This document shows positions 13,855 to 23,561 of a DNA stretch of 45,467 nucleotides, one piece after another. Within the stretch, counting starts at the first letter, position 1, and each line of letters opens with the position of its first letter. Location: positions 1 through 45,467 of the forward strand of contig JABUFA010000030.1 in the NCBI GenBank assembly GCA_013314755.1. Reading direction: 5' to 3'. Source of the stretch: Chthonomonadia bacterium. Lineage in GTDB: Bacteria; Armatimonadota; HRBIN16. The notes beneath the pieces are model-generated. The model saw only the letters and a program-made list of their open reading frames with translations. It did no database searches and was not told the DNA's origin. The translations under genes were made by a program, and so were the position numbers.

Positions 13855-16518
13855 TTATGCAGCCCGCTGAAGAAATTGCTGATGGATATAGTCCTGTACC
13901 CTTTGCCACTCTTCGCGCAAGGCCTGCAGGATCTCAGGAGCCTCCTGCAGGTTCTGCGCCCTGCCTGCCTGCTCCAGGGCAAAGGCGATTTCCGAAAACT
14001 GCTGTGCCCCCACTGCCCGGGCACTGCCTTTCATGGTATGCGCCGCACGGGTAAGCAACGCACTATCACCGGCGTTCAGCGATTGTTCTGCCTCCTCTAA
14101 TAAGGGAGGGATGGTCCTCAGGAACTCTCCCAGTATCTCTTGCGCAAATGCTTCGTCCCCACCGGTCATCTCCGCCAGAAAGTCATGGTCAATCGGTGGC
14201 TTCTGCGCCGTTTCCTCCGCAAAAGGCGCGTTCGCGTGTCTCTCAAGCATCGCCTGTAAAGCCTCCATCCTGACTGGTTTACTCAGGTAGTCGTCCATGC
14301 CCACCATGAGGCACTGGTGCACATCTTCCTTCATCGCGCTGGCGGTCATGGCGATAATCACCTGATGTTCGCCGGTAAACCGCTCTCGCTCCCGAATACG
14401 CCTGGTGGCTTCCAGACCGTCCATGCGCGGCATGTGCAGGTCCATCAGTACCGCATCATATCGCCGCTCAGCGGTTTTCTCGACTGCTTCCACGCCATCC
14501 TGCGCCACGTCCACCTCACAGCCCAGGCGCTCCAGCAGACGTACCGCCACTCTGCGATTGACCTCGTTGTCCTCTACCAGCAACACCCGTTTTGCCAGAC
14601 GGACATCACGAGAGCCTGAAGCCTTCTGTTCCGCATCGTGGCTGGTTGTCCCCAGAGATTGTTCCATATCCGGCACGAAAAGTGGTAATGTCACCCAGAA
14701 CATGCTACCCTTGCCTTCCACACTCTGCACGCCGATGGTGCCTCCCATCAGTTCGGTCAGCCTGCGGTTAATCGCCAGACCCAATCCGCTTCCTCCATAC
14801 TGGCGTGTTGTGGAGCCATCAGCCTGAGCGAAACTCTCAAAGATAATCGCCTGCTTGTCCGCAGGGATGCCGATGCCGGTATCCGCCACCTCCAGCCTGA
14901 GCCATGCCGTGCTGTGGGTTTCGGCAATATTAAACTGCTGTCGGATGGTGCGTTCTCTCTGCTCGTCACCCGGTTCATCCAGCCGAACGCGAATGGTCAC
15001 CTCGCCCTGCTCGGTAAATTTGACGGCATTGCCCACAAAGTTGGAGAGTATCTGGCGCAGACGCAGCTCGTCACCAAGCACCTGCGAGGGCACACCATCC
15101 GCGATGTCTGTATGCAACCGCAAGCCTTTCTCCCTCGCACGCGCGGCAAACAGCTGAGCCACCTGATGCACCATCTGCCGCAGGTCGAAAGGCGCGTAGT
15201 ACAGGCTCATCTTGCCCTCTTCTATCCTCGAGATGTCCAGGATGTCGCCCAGCAGAGAGAGCAGGCTTTCCGCACTGCTTTTCAGGGTAGAAACGTAGTC
15301 CTTCTGCTCTTCGTTGAGAGGCGTATCCATCAGCAGTTGCGCCATGCCGAGGATGCCGTTCATGGGAGTGCGTGTCTCGTGGCTCATGTTGGCAAGGAAC
15401 TCGGATTTGGCGCGGCTCGCTGCCTGCGCTTGCTGAAGAGCCTGCTCTAACTGTTCCTGCGCCTGCTTGCGTTCGGTAACATCCTGCTTAATCGCAATGA
15501 AGTGGGTGATATCGCCCCGCTTGTCCCATACCGGCGCGATGGTCATCTCTTCCGTGTAAAGCCTGCCGTCCTTGCGCCGGTTAACCAGCTCCCCCTTCCA
15601 CACCCGACCCGCCAGGATGGTCTGCCACATCTGTTCGTAGAAGGCGCGGTCGTGCTTGCCCGACTTGAGGATACGCGGGTTCTGTCCAATAGCCTCTTCG
15701 CGCGAATAGCCGGTCATCCTGGTAAAGGCAGGATTTACCCACTGAATGGTTCCGTTTCGGTCGGTGATGACGATGGCGTTGGCTGCCATCTCCATTGCTC
15801 TGGCATGAAGGCGCAGCTGTTCGTGAATATGCCACGCTCGACGAGACAGCTTCCATACCACCGTACCTATCAGCACATCGATCAGGAGTACCACTCCATA
15901 AACAAAACGAGCGGACCGCCGTATCGCCGCCATGTGCTGCTGGTACCGGTCCACATGCAAATCCACGCCAACGATGCCCACAACCTGCCCGCTGGGGTTG
16001 CGAATGGGTGCGTAGCCGCTGATGTACGTGCCCCAGCGGTCGGTATAAAAGCGGTTCTCGGCGATGGCAACACCATCGCGCAGTGCCTGAAGCATCTCAG
16101 GAGTGGCGCCTTCATACACCTCGCCGATGTACGCCTTATCCTCCACACCATCGCCATCGGCATCGCCGGGTTCCATCGCGTCCAGAACGAAATGTACTTT
16201 GCCATTCTCGAGAACGCAGGTGTAGATGTCGTCAATCTCGGGTACCACCTGTATGATGCGGCGGAAGGGAGCAATGGCACGCTGGTATTCAGGGGTGGTC
16301 TCATCGCCGGGCTTCCACTGCAGATGACGGTCGCCGTCTACATGAAGCGCAGCCACGCGAGCAAGGCGCACCAGATTCTGACGCACCTCATGGTGCAACG
16401 CCCTCTCGGCTTGTTTTTGCAGTAGCGCCCCGCTGACAAGCGGCACCACAACGACCGCTGTCATCATCGTGGCAGTGATAACAGGCGGTCTGGATAACAG
16501 GCGAAGAAATGACCTCAT
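13855..16518 (-). CDS. Membrane hybrid sensor histidine kinase (Cache-PAS-HK-REC-Hpt)
   Basis: The protein has 887 residues. TM1 is at about 13-33, an extracytoplasmic Cache-like sensor at 35-200 and TM2 at about 203-222. A PAS domain spans about 240-350 ([19 protein letters not shown]). HisKA has H380 in [14 protein letters not shown]. The ATPase has N497, DTGIGIP at 546-552 and GGSGLGL at 575-581. A receiver follows with D693 and K748, then an Hpt domain with H827 in AAHTMKGSA. It is a complete phosphorelay chain ending in Hpt, so a separate response regulator must receive the phosphate. None is adjacent. Oddities: the H-box has Thr where Ile/Leu is usual (HETRTP), and the sensor holds an Asp-rich loop [10 protein letters not shown] at 118-127 that resembles a calcium-binding loop. 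The start follows AAAGG. Confidence 0.93.
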   Translation of the reverse strand: MRSFLRLLSRPPVITATMMTAVVVVPLVSGALLQKQAERALHHEVRQNLVRLARVAALHVDGDRHLQWKPGDETTPEYQRAIAPFRRIIQVVPEIDDIYTCVLENGKVHFVLDAMEPGDADGDGVEDKAYIGEVYEGATPEMLQALRDGVAIAENRFYTDRWGTYISGYAPIRNPSGQVVGIVGVDLHVDRYQQHMAAIRRSARFVYGVVLLIDVLIGTVVWKLSRRAWHIHEQLRLHARAMEMAANAIVITDRNGTIQWVNPAFTRMTGYSREEAIGQNPRILKSGKHDRAFYEQMWQTILAGRVWKGELVNRRKDGRLYTEEMTIAPVWDKRGDITHFIAIKQDVTERKQAQEQLEQALQQAQAASRAKSEFLANMSHETRTPMNGILGMAQLLMDTPLNEEQKDYVSTLKSSAESLLSLLGDILDISRIEEGKMSLYYAPFDLRQMVHQVAQLFAARAREKGLRLHTDIADGVPSQVLGDELRLRQILSNFVGNAVKFTEQGEVTIRVRLDEPGDEQRERTIRQQFNIAETHSTAWLRLEVADTGIGIPADKQAIIFESFAQADGSTTRQYGGSGLGLAINRRLTELMGGTIGVQSVEGKGSMFWVTLPLFVPDMEQSLGTTSHDAEQKASGSRDVRLAKRVLLVEDNEVNRRVAVRLLERLGCEVDVAQDGVEAVEKTAERRYDAVLMDLHMPRMDGLEATRRIRERERFTGEHQVIIAMTASAMKEDVHQCLMVGMDDYLSKPVRMEALQAMLERHANAPFAEETAQKPPIDHDFLAEMTGGDEAFAQEILGEFLRTIPPLLEEAEQSLNAGDSALLTRAAHTMKGSARAVGAQQFSEIAFALEQAGRAQNLQEAPEILQALREEWQRVQDYIHQQFLQRAA

Positions 16519-16551
16519 TCAGAGCTGCCTTTGCCCATCTGCTGAAATTAA

Positions 16552-16580
16552 ATTATCGGCAGGGCAAATCGATTTCGCAA
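16552..16580 (-). promoter_or_regulatory. Sigma-70-type promoter of the hybrid kinase gene
   Basis: On the minus strand TTGCGA (16580-16575) and GATAAT (16557-16552) are separated by 17 bases, 33 bases upstream of ATG 16518. It indicates that the kinase is transcribed separately from the ABC ATPase gene before it. Confidence 0.55.
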
Positions 16581-16619
16581 GGGCAGGCACATCAAACGAG
16601 GGTTTACGGGGTGTGGGGT

Positions 16620-18131
16620 TTACCTGCCGCCGGTAGCCAGGTGCATCACCCGTTCCTGCGTGGCTTCCTCGCGCGATAGCTCGCCGGCAATGCGCCCCTG
16701 GTGCATCACCAGAATGCGGTCGCTCATGCCGAGCACTTCGGGCAGTTCGCTGGAAATCATCAGGATGGCGACGCCTTCCTCCGCCAGCCGGTTCATCAGC
16801 TGATAGATTTCTGCCTTCGCTCCCACGTCGATACCGCGCGTCGGCTCGTCAAATATCAGCACCTTGGATTGAGTGAACAACCACTTCGCCAGAACAACCT
16901 TCTGCTGGTTGCCGCCGGAAAGGTTTTTCACCGCCTGCTCGATGGATGGCGTGCGTATCATCAGGTCGCGCACATACTGCTCGGCAACCTGTCGCTCCCG
17001 GCGCATCTGCACAAACCCAAACCGCGTCAGCGCCTTCAGGTTCGCCAGGGTATTGTTCTCCCGCACGCTCATGCTCAGGATAAGCCCCAGCGCCTTGCGG
17101 TCTTCGGTCACCAGTCCAATGCCCAGTCGGATGGCGTCCTGCGGGGAGCGAATACGCACGGGCTTGCCGTCCAGCAGGATTTGACCGCTGTCAATAGGGT
17201 CTGCTCCAAAGATGGCGCGTGCCAGCTCGGTACGCCCCGCGCCGACCAGCCCCGCCAGCCCAACAATCTCGCCCCGGTGCACCTTCAGGTGAATATCATG
17301 CAGAACGCCCTTGCGGCTGAGCCCGCGCACCTCTAAGGCAACCTCTCCGCGCTGAGTTCGCCGAGTGGGGAACTGTTCGGTGATTTCGCGCCCCACCATC
17401 ATGCGGATGAGCTCGTCGCGGTTGGTCTCCGAAACCTTCCGCACGCCCACCAGCCTGCCGTCACGCAAAACGGTCACCCGGTCGGCGATTTCGAAGATTT
17501 CTTCCAGCCGGTGCGAGATATAGATGATACCAACCCCCTGCGCCTTCAGGCGGCGGATGAGAGCGAACAGGTTCTCCAGCTCGTGCTCGGTGAGGGTGGC
17601 GGACGGCTCGTCCATCGCCAGCACGCGCGCGTTCTGCGAGATGGCTTTGGCGATTTCCACCATCTGCTGTTGGGCAACGGACAGATACTGCACCGGGGTG
17701 CGCACGTCGATGTGCACGCCCAGCTGGTCAATCAACTGCTGAGCGCGGGAGTACATGGTGCGGAAGTCCACAAAGCCGGGGATTCTGGCTCGCGGTTCGC
17801 GCCCCAGGAAGATATTCTCTGCCGCGCTGAGGTAGGGAACCAGATTGAACTCCTGGTAGATGATGCGGATGCCCAGGTCCATCGCGTCGTGCGGGGTGGC
17901 GATATGCACCGGTTGACCGTCCAGCAGGATTTCGCCCCGGTCGCGCACTTCCGCCCCGGCGAGGATTTTCATCAGCGTGGATTTGCCCGCGCCGTTCTCA
18001 CCTACAAGCGCCATCACCTCGCCCGCGCGCACTTCAAAGTCCACATCATCCAGCGCCTGCACGCCCGGGTACTGCTTGCTGATGCCCCGCATTTGCAGTA
18101 ACGGCGGCGCGGATACTGCTGTTTCGGTCAT
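16620..18131 (-). CDS. RbsA/MglA-type sugar ABC transporter ATPase (two ATPase domains)
   Basis: This 503-residue cytoplasmic protein contains two tandem ABC ATPase domains. The N-terminal half has Walker [10 protein letters not shown] (44-52), signature [15 protein letters not shown] and Walker [12 protein letters not shown]. The C-terminal half has a degenerate Walker A ([13 protein letters not shown]), signature [14 protein letters not shown] and Walker [17 protein letters not shown]. This is the carbohydrate uptake transporter-2 (ribose/galactose/xylose) pattern, in which one half is less active. No permease or binding-protein gene adjoins it. Upstream is lysS (79-base gap) and downstream is the histidine kinase. 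It is therefore an orphan here. It is unlikely to energise the importer at 20444-23474, which is of the MalFG class. GAGGAAGCGG precedes ATG 18131. Confidence 0.9.
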   Translation of the reverse strand: MTETAVSAPPLLQMRGISKQYPGVQALDDVDFEVRAGEVMALVGENGAGKSTLMKILAGAEVRDRGEILLDGQPVHIATPHDAMDLGIRIIYQEFNLVPYLSAAENIFLGREPRARIPGFVDFRTMYSRAQQLIDQLGVHIDVRTPVQYLSVAQQQMVEIAKAISQNARVLAMDEPSATLTEHELENLFALIRRLKAQGVGIIYISHRLEEIFEIADRVTVLRDGRLVGVRKVSETNRDELIRMMVGREITEQFPTRRTQRGEVALEVRGLSRKGVLHDIHLKVHRGEIVGLAGLVGAGRTELARAIFGADPIDSGQILLDGKPVRIRSPQDAIRLGIGLVTEDRKALGLILSMSVRENNTLANLKALTRFGFVQMRRERQVAEQYVRDLMIRTPSIEQAVKNLSGGNQQKVVLAKWLFTQSKVLIFDEPTRGIDVGAKAEIYQLMNRLAEEGVAILMISSELPEVLGMSDRILVMHQGRIAGELSREEATQERVMHLATGGR

Positions 18132-18209
18132 ACCGCTTCCTCACCCATGCACATAGAGCCTTCTCCCCCTGCTGTTTCGATATGGACGGAGCGGATTCCT
18201 GTCGCGCTA

Positions 18210-19718
18210 TCACGAACGAGGCGTTTGTCCCTTCGGGCGCATTTGTGGGAAGAAGATGACGTCCTGAATCGATTCCGCGCCCAGGATTACCATCGCCATG
18301 CGGTCCATGCCGATGCCCAGCCCGCCGGTTGGAGGCATCCCGTACTCCAGCGCGGTTACAAAGTCCTCGTCGTAGGGATGCGCCTCTTCATCGCCTTCGG
18401 CGCGGAGCCGCATCTGTGCCTCGAACCGCTCGCGCTGGTCGTCGGGGTCGTTCAGCTCCGAGAAGGCGTTGGCAATCTCCTGGCAGGCAACGTACCCCTC
18501 AAAGCGACGGGTGAATCGCGGATCCTGAGGGTGCTTCTTCGCCAGCGGTGAGGTCTCTATCGGGTAGTCGGTCACAAAGGTCGGCTCTATCAGGTTGGGC
18601 TGAACAAACCGCTCCAGCAGTTTCTCAATGATACCGCCGACGGTGTGCTCCTCTTCCGTGGGCAGTCCCTTGCGCTCCATCGCCGCCTTTGCGCTCTCCA
18701 GCGTGGTGAACTCTTCGGGTTTGACGCCGGCGTAGTGCTCGATGAGGTCCAGCAGGCGCGCCCGTCGCCAGGGTGGAGTGACGCTCACCTTCTGCCCGTT
18801 GTATTCAATAAACGGCTCGCCGCGCACCTCCATACACACATGGTAGAACAGCCGCTCCACCAGCTCCATAATGTCTTCGAGGTTGGCGTATGCCTGATAG
18901 AGTTCCAGCAGGGTATATTCCGGATTGTGGCGACGGTCCATCCCCTCGTTGCGGAACACGCGCCCGATTTCATACACTTTTTCAATGTTGCCCACAATCA
19001 GCCGCTTCAGGTACAGCTCCAGCGAAATGCGCAGATGAAAGTCCACATCCAGCGCGTTGTGGTGGGTGATGAACGGGCGCGCCGCCGCGCCGCCGGCAAT
19101 GGGCTGAAGCACGGGCGTCTCTACCTCCAGAAAGCCTTCACCATCTAGAAAGCGGCGCGTTGCCTGCACGATGCGACAGCGGTTGATGAGTACCTCGCGC
19201 GACTCGCGGTTTACCAGCAGGTCGAGATACCGACGCCGGTATCGCTGTTCGATATCCTGCAAGCCGTACCAGTGGTGCTCGCCCTTCTCCTTGCCGAAGG
19301 GGATGGGACGCAGGGCTTTGGAGAGGATGGTAAACTCGCGCACGTGTACGGTGGTTTCGCCCGTTCGGGTACGGAAGACCTCGCCCTGCACGCCCAGGAA
19401 GTCGCCGAGGTCCAGCAGTTTCAGCAGTCCATAACGCTCCTCGCCCAGGTCGTCGGCGCGGAGGTATATCTGAATCTTGTCCGAGCCGTCCTGGATGTGC
19501 ATGAAAGAGGCTTTGCCCATCAGGCGCATGGCTACGATGCGCCCGGCGATACGCACCGTTTTGCCTTCCAGCGCGTCGTAGTTTTGCAGGATGTCGGCGG
19601 CGAGATGGGTTCGTTCATAGCGTTCTTCGCGATAGGGGTCTATGCCCATCGCACGGAGGGTCTGCAGTTTCTCTCGCCGCCGGATAACCTGGTCGTTCTC
19701 CTCGTGCGTCAGTTCCAT
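18210..19718 (-). CDS. lysS: Lysyl-tRNA synthetase, class II
   Basis: This enzyme charges tRNA-Lys with lysine. The 502-residue protein has an N-terminal OB-fold anticodon-binding domain (about 55-165) and a class II catalytic core. Motif 2 is YEIGRVFRNEGMDRRHNPEYTLLE and motif 3 is GGLGIGMDRMAMVI near the C-terminus. The usual LysS segment GAAARPFITHHNALD is present. Length is typical for bacterial LysS. It starts 10 bases after the greA stop codon with GGGGAA as ribosome site, and so forms a greA-lysS operon, a gene pair also seen in many other bacteria. Confidence 0.96.
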   Translation of the reverse strand: MELTHEENDQVIRRREKLQTLRAMGIDPYREERYERTHLAADILQNYDALEGKTVRIAGRIVAMRLMGKASFMHIQDGSDKIQIYLRADDLGEERYGLLKLLDLGDFLGVQGEVFRTRTGETTVHVREFTILSKALRPIPFGKEKGEHHWYGLQDIEQRYRRRYLDLLVNRESREVLINRCRIVQATRRFLDGEGFLEVETPVLQPIAGGAAARPFITHHNALDVDFHLRISLELYLKRLIVGNIEKVYEIGRVFRNEGMDRRHNPEYTLLELYQAYANLEDIMELVERLFYHVCMEVRGEPFIEYNGQKVSVTPPWRRARLLDLIEHYAGVKPEEFTTLESAKAAMERKGLPTEEEHTVGGIIEKLLERFVQPNLIEPTFVTDYPIETSPLAKKHPQDPRFTRRFEGYVACQEIANAFSELNDPDDQRERFEAQMRLRAEGDEEAHPYDEDFVTALEYGMPPTGGLGIGMDRMAMVILGAESIQDVIFFPQMRPKGQTPRS

Positions 19719-19728
19719 CGGTTCCCCG

Positions 19729-20220
19729 TTACTTGTGAATTTCCAGAATCTGGTATCGCACCTTACCAGCAGGTATATTCGCCTCGACCACCTCGCCTAC
19801 CTTGTGCCCAAGCAACGCCTCACCGATAGGCGATTCGTTAGAGAGGCGGTCCTCATCGGGGTCCGCTTCAAACGGGCTGACCATGCGGAACTCCCACTCT
19901 TCGCCGGTATCCATATCGCGCACGCGAACGTAAGAACCGATGCTCACGTGCTCGGTTGAGATGTCCTCTTCGTTCAGGATGACCGCCTGGCTCAGGATTT
20001 GGCGCAGTTCCAGAATCCGCCCTTCGATAATCGCCTGCTCGCTTTTGGCATCCTCGTACTCGGCGTTTTCGGTGAGCTCGCCGAAATCCTTCGCTTCGCG
20101 GATACGGTCGGCAACCGCCTTGCGCTCCACCTTACTCAGATGCTCCAGCTCCTTTTCGAGACGTGCGTAGCCCTCGGCGGTCAGCACAATCTCCTGCCCG
20201 TTTAAGGTGTTGGCTTTCAT
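19729..20220 (-). CDS. greA: Transcription elongation factor GreA
   Basis: GreA rescues backtracked RNA polymerase by stimulating cleavage of the nascent transcript through the secondary channel. The 163-residue protein shows the N-terminal coiled coil (LTAEGYARLEKELEHL ... IREAKDFGELTENAEYEDAK) with acidic tip residues in DFGELTENAEYEDAK, and the C-terminal FKBP-like domain (SPIGEALLGHKVGEVVEANIP). ATG 20220 is chosen because AAAGGAG lies 12 bases upstream and the family N-terminus starts there. An in-frame ATG at 20274 has no ribosome site. It leads the greA-lysS operon and has a long leader with a terminator-like hairpin. Confidence 0.96.
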   Translation of the reverse strand: MKANTLNGQEIVLTAEGYARLEKELEHLSKVERKAVADRIREAKDFGELTENAEYEDAKSEQAIIEGRILELRQILSQAVILNEEDISTEHVSIGSYVRVRDMDTGEEWEFRMVSPFEADPDEDRLSNESPIGEALLGHKVGEVVEANIPAGKVRYQILEIHK

Positions 20221-20289
20221 CGGTGCTTGATACTCCTTTGTCGTCTGCCATGTCGCTGCCGACATGCAGGTCATCGTGATATGATACGT

Positions 20290-20313
20290 AAAAACGGACG
20301 CGCGTTGCGCCCG
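20290..20313 (-). terminator. Terminator-like hairpin in the greA leader (candidate attenuator)
   Basis: Read on the minus strand, CGGGCGC-AAC-GCGC-GT-CCG forms a 7-pair stem with a two-base bulge and is followed directly by TTTTT. It lies downstream of the candidate greA promoters and about 70 bases upstream of the greA start, so it would act inside the leader RNA. Confidence 0.5.
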
Positions 20314-20368
20314 CCTATCAACTTTCTGGCACGTCAGGTGTCCGTACGTCCCTCTGTTATTGTGCCAT

Positions 20369-20374
20369 ATTATA
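20369..20374 (-). promoter_or_regulatory. Second candidate -10 box for greA-lysS
   Basis: TATAAT on the minus strand within GGGTATAATATGG, about 150 bases upstream of the greA start. The -35 element is not clear. Confidence 0.35.
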
Positions 20375-20411
20375 CCCGTATTCCTGCTTGTTTGCTCCTG
20401 CCGAGAAACAG

Positions 20412-20417
20412 ATTATA
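20412..20417 (-). promoter_or_regulatory. Extended -10 promoter for greA-lysS
   Basis: The minus strand reads TGGTATAAT, an extended -10 element, 27 bases after the stop codon of the permease gene that ends at 20444. It would give a leader of roughly 185 bases before greA. Confidence 0.45.
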
Positions 20418-20443
20418 CCACATCTGCGGGAAAACAGCAGAGG

Positions 20444-21265
20444 CTATCCCTTCAGCGCGCCGGCTATCATCGTCTCGTGGATGCGGTCGCGGAACAGCCA
20501 GTACACCAGTAACACCGGAAGCATCACAATCACCAGCCCTGCGAACAGCGCACCCCAGTCGCTCTGATACTGCTCCACCATCAGCAGGTTGGCGATGCCC
20601 AAAGGCAGGGTGCGGCGTTCATCGCTGGTCATTATCACCAGAGCCAGCGGATACTCGTTCCACAAGCCGATGGCGTTGAACACTCCCACCACGATAATGC
20701 CGGGCTTTGCCAGCGGCAGCATCACCTTCCAGAACGCCCGCGCATGACCGCAACCGTCGATCAGCGCCGCCTCCAGCATCTCCTGCGGAAGCGTCTGGAA
20801 GAAACCCGTCAGCACGAACACGGTGAACGGCAGGGAATACGCCACATACACCAGAGTTAAGCCGTGCAGAGTATCCAGCATTCCCAACCGCGCCAGCAGG
20901 AAGAAGAGGGGCACTATCGTCAGGAACAGCGGGAACATCATTCCCCCCAGAAACGCCCCGAACAGCCACTTTGCGCCGCGAAACGGATATCGGGCAAACA
21001 CGTACGCCGCCATCGCGCCGATGGGCAACAGTATCGCCAGCGTTGCCAGCGTGACTATCAGGCTGTTGAGGAAGTAACGGGCGATGCCCGCCTCCTCCCA
21101 TGCCCGAACGAAGTTCTCCCACTGTGGAGTGTGAGGCAGTCCCCACGGCGAGGTGAAGATTTCGTGTCCTGTCTTGAACGCGGTCATCAGCACCCACAAC
21201 AGCGGCACTATCACTGACAGGGCGAACAGAAACAGGCAAAGGTTCACCACCGCGCGGCGTATCAT
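20444..21265 (-). CDS. Carbohydrate ABC transporter permease, MalG type
   Basis: This 273-residue inner-membrane protein has six predicted membrane helices. The cytoplasmic EAA loop (EAALIDGCGHARAFWKVMLPLAKPG) contacts the ATPase, and LWNEYPLALVIM follows in the MalG/UgpE manner. It forms a heterodimer with the MalF-type permease upstream. The ATG at 21265 overlaps the preceding stop by four bases (ATGA), which indicates translational coupling. No ATPase gene follows, since the next gene is greA behind its own promoter. Confidence 0.93.
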   Translation of the reverse strand: MIRRAVVNLCLFLFALSVIVPLLWVLMTAFKTGHEIFTSPWGLPHTPQWENFVRAWEEAGIARYFLNSLIVTLATLAILLPIGAMAAYVFARYPFRGAKWLFGAFLGGMMFPLFLTIVPLFFLLARLGMLDTLHGLTLVYVAYSLPFTVFVLTGFFQTLPQEMLEAALIDGCGHARAFWKVMLPLAKPGIIVVGVFNAIGLWNEYPLALVIMTSDERRTLPLGIANLLMVEQYQSDWGALFAGLVIVMLPVLLVYWLFRDRIHETMIAGALKG

Positions 21266-22149
21266 CCCCTGCCCTCCTGTGGATTGTGGCGGAACAGGGT
21301 GAGGATTGCCCCGCTCAACGCCATCACCAGCACGAAGTTCACCACCGCCAGCGCGGTCGCGTAGCCAAACTCGCTGTGCTTGAACGCCTGTTCATACAGG
21401 TAGGTCAGCATCACTTCCGTCGCGCGGTCAGGTCCCCCCTGCGTCATCAGGAACACCAGCGAAAAGATGTTCATCGTGCCAATCGCCATGTACACCAGTG
21501 CAATGCGCAGAACCGCCCACAGCAGGGGCAGGGTCACATAGCGCAGGCGAACCAGCCCGGTCGCGCCGTCCAGCGTTGCCGCTTCCATCACGTCGGTGGG
21601 GATGGTGCGCAAGGCGGCGGCGAAGAGCATAATGTAGAACCCCAGCGCGTGCCACACATGCGCCACTCCAATGGACGCCAGCGCGGTGTACGGGTTGCCC
21701 AGCCAGGTAATCGCCCACTCTTTCAAACCGACGGCTTTGAGGGTAGCATTCAGTATCCCGAACGAGGGGTTCAGGATGAACATCCATAGAATCGCCACCA
21801 CTACGAGCGAAATCACCTGCGGGAACAGGTACACCGAGCGCAGGAAGCGTGCCAGTGCGCTCTCTGCCCCCACCGCGTGCGCCAGCGCCAGCGACACCGT
21901 CAGAATCACCACGCTGGTGCCCACAAACAGCAGAAGGTTGTGCGACAGCGCACGCCACACCAGCGGGTCGTTAAACAGCTGCTGGAAGTTCTCCAGACCG
22001 ATGAATGTCCGATTGGCAGAGATGCCCCGCCACCGGTACAGCGAAAAAGCGAACGCCTGCACTACCGGTATCACCACAAAGAGCGCGTAAAGCGCGCTCG
22101 CAGGCAACAGAAACAGCGTGATGAAACCGGCGCGTGCGCGTGGAGTCAT
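21262..22149 (-). CDS. Carbohydrate ABC transporter permease, MalF/UgpA type
   Basis: This 295-residue permease has six membrane helices starting at about residue 9. The EAA motif is EAATLDGATGLVRLRYVTLPLL. It pairs with the MalG-type permease and binds the shared ATPase. The start at 22149 overlaps the stop of the binding-protein gene by four bases, so all three importer genes form one tightly coupled operon in the order binding protein, MalF-type, MalG-type. Confidence 0.93.
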   Translation of the reverse strand: MTPRARAGFITLFLLPASALYALFVVIPVVQAFAFSLYRWRGISANRTFIGLENFQQLFNDPLVWRALSHNLLLFVGTSVVILTVSLALAHAVGAESALARFLRSVYLFPQVISLVVVAILWMFILNPSFGILNATLKAVGLKEWAITWLGNPYTALASIGVAHVWHALGFYIMLFAAALRTIPTDVMEAATLDGATGLVRLRYVTLPLLWAVLRIALVYMAIGTMNIFSLVFLMTQGGPDRATEVMLTYLYEQAFKHSEFGYATALAVVNFVLVMALSGAILTLFRHNPQEGRG

Positions 22150-23474
22150 CGGTCTTTTCCGCGTGTGTAGGTGTGCTTGGGAATGTTCTTATCCTGGCGG
22201 GTGGCTTCGGCGGCGCGTTCCAGTCGCTCCACAAACTGCTCGGGGGTGATGTTGCCCGCCAGCAATGCCGCGGTCGCGTCTTCCACTTCCTTGCCCAGCT
22301 TCGGATACCACTGCCGGTATTCTACCGACCAGACCGTCTTCGCCCGACGGAAGACCTCCACCGGCTCCTTCAGGTGTTCGGGATAGTTCGCCTGGTCACT
22401 GCCGCGGATGGACATCAGCGTGCCCTTCTGCTCCACGAACTGTTTCGCCTTTTCCAGCGAGGTCATATACTTGTAGAAATCTATTGCCAGCTCGCGGTTC
22501 TTGCCCTTGGTCGGAACCATCCACGGCTCGATGCCGATGCCCACGGCGGTGGGATCGCCCTTGCCGTCATCCAGCACGGGCGGAAGCATAAAGCCCATTC
22601 GGAAGTTGGGCGGAAGCACATTGCGCATTTCGGAGTGAAGCCAGGTGCCGCAGGGAATCATCGCGGCACGCCCGGAGATGAACTCCATCTGTGCGCCCGT
22701 GTGGTCCATGCCGTTGGCGCCCTCCTGGAAGTAGCCGCGACGACGCAGTTCGTCTATCATCTGCGCTGCTTTCAGGAACGCCGGCGACTTCCACGCGCCG
22801 GGCACCAGGTTCTGCGCGTTATCAAACGCTTCGATTCCTCCTGCGCTGATCGCCCACGGGATGAGAAAACCGCTGACCGCGTAGGCGGGATAGATGCCCT
22901 GATAGGTGATGGGCGCGATGCCCTTCGCCTTAATCTTCTCGCACAGCGCCAGCAGCTCGCTCCACGTGCGCGGAGGCTTCCAGCCGTTCTTCTCAAACAT
23001 GTCCTTGTTGTACCACCACCCCAACATGCTGAAGAAGTAGGGTAGCATGTAGGTCTTGCCCTGATACTGGCACAGCGCCAGCAGGGACGGCTCGAAGGTA
23101 TCGCGCCATTTGCCCTCGCTCTTGCCGTAAGGAGGGCTATCCAGATATTCGTCCAGCGGGATGACCTGCCCCTCGTACACCAGCGCCCAGTGGTCCATCC
23201 CCCAGCCCGGATAGGTCAGGTCGGGCGGATTGCCGGCGACGAAGCGGGGGCGTAGCTGTTCCCATACGCGCGGATTGCCCCAGACCTTGATTTTCACACC
23301 CGGGTGCAGTTTCTCGTATTCCCGCGCCGCCTGCTCGAAAAAGTCAATTCCATAACCGCCCTTAAAGCAGGCAACCTCCAGCGAGCTGGTGGGCTGTTGC
23401 CTCCCACAGGAGACTATCACCGCCGATACGGCGATAAGAACGGTGACGATGAGTGCGTATCTGCCTGCCTTCAT
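22146..23474 (-). CDS. Sugar ABC transporter substrate-binding lipoprotein
   Basis: This 442-residue extracellular solute-binding protein is of family 1. The N-terminus has a lipoprotein signal with lipobox IVSC at about residues 20-23 (AVIVSCGRQQ), so it is tethered to the membrane by lipid. The mature part shows family features: FFEQAAREYEKLHPGVKIKV near the start, GRAAMIPCGTW in the middle, and a C-terminal stretch ending LLAGNITPEQFVERLERAAEATRQ. The ligand is probably an oligosaccharide or sugar alcohol but cannot be named. GGGAGGATG precedes ATG 23474. It is the first gene of the importer operon. Confidence 0.92.
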   Translation of the reverse strand: MKAGRYALIVTVLIAVSAVIVSCGRQQPTSSLEVACFKGGYGIDFFEQAAREYEKLHPGVKIKVWGNPRVWEQLRPRFVAGNPPDLTYPGWGMDHWALVYEGQVIPLDEYLDSPPYGKSEGKWRDTFEPSLLALCQYQGKTYMLPYFFSMLGWWYNKDMFEKNGWKPPRTWSELLALCEKIKAKGIAPITYQGIYPAYAVSGFLIPWAISAGGIEAFDNAQNLVPGAWKSPAFLKAAQMIDELRRRGYFQEGANGMDHTGAQMEFISGRAAMIPCGTWLHSEMRNVLPPNFRMGFMLPPVLDDGKGDPTAVGIGIEPWMVPTKGKNRELAIDFYKYMTSLEKAKQFVEQKGTLMSIRGSDQANYPEHLKEPVEVFRRAKTVWSVEYRQWYPKLGKEVEDATAALLAGNITPEQFVERLERAAEATRQDKNIPKHTYTRGKDR

Positions 23475-23561
23475 GCTTCATCCTCCCGCTATTTGACCTG
23501 GTTGTCATAACTGCGCATACTTTTTCTCTAAAAACGGGGAGTGTTCCTGCGAGCAGCCGCG

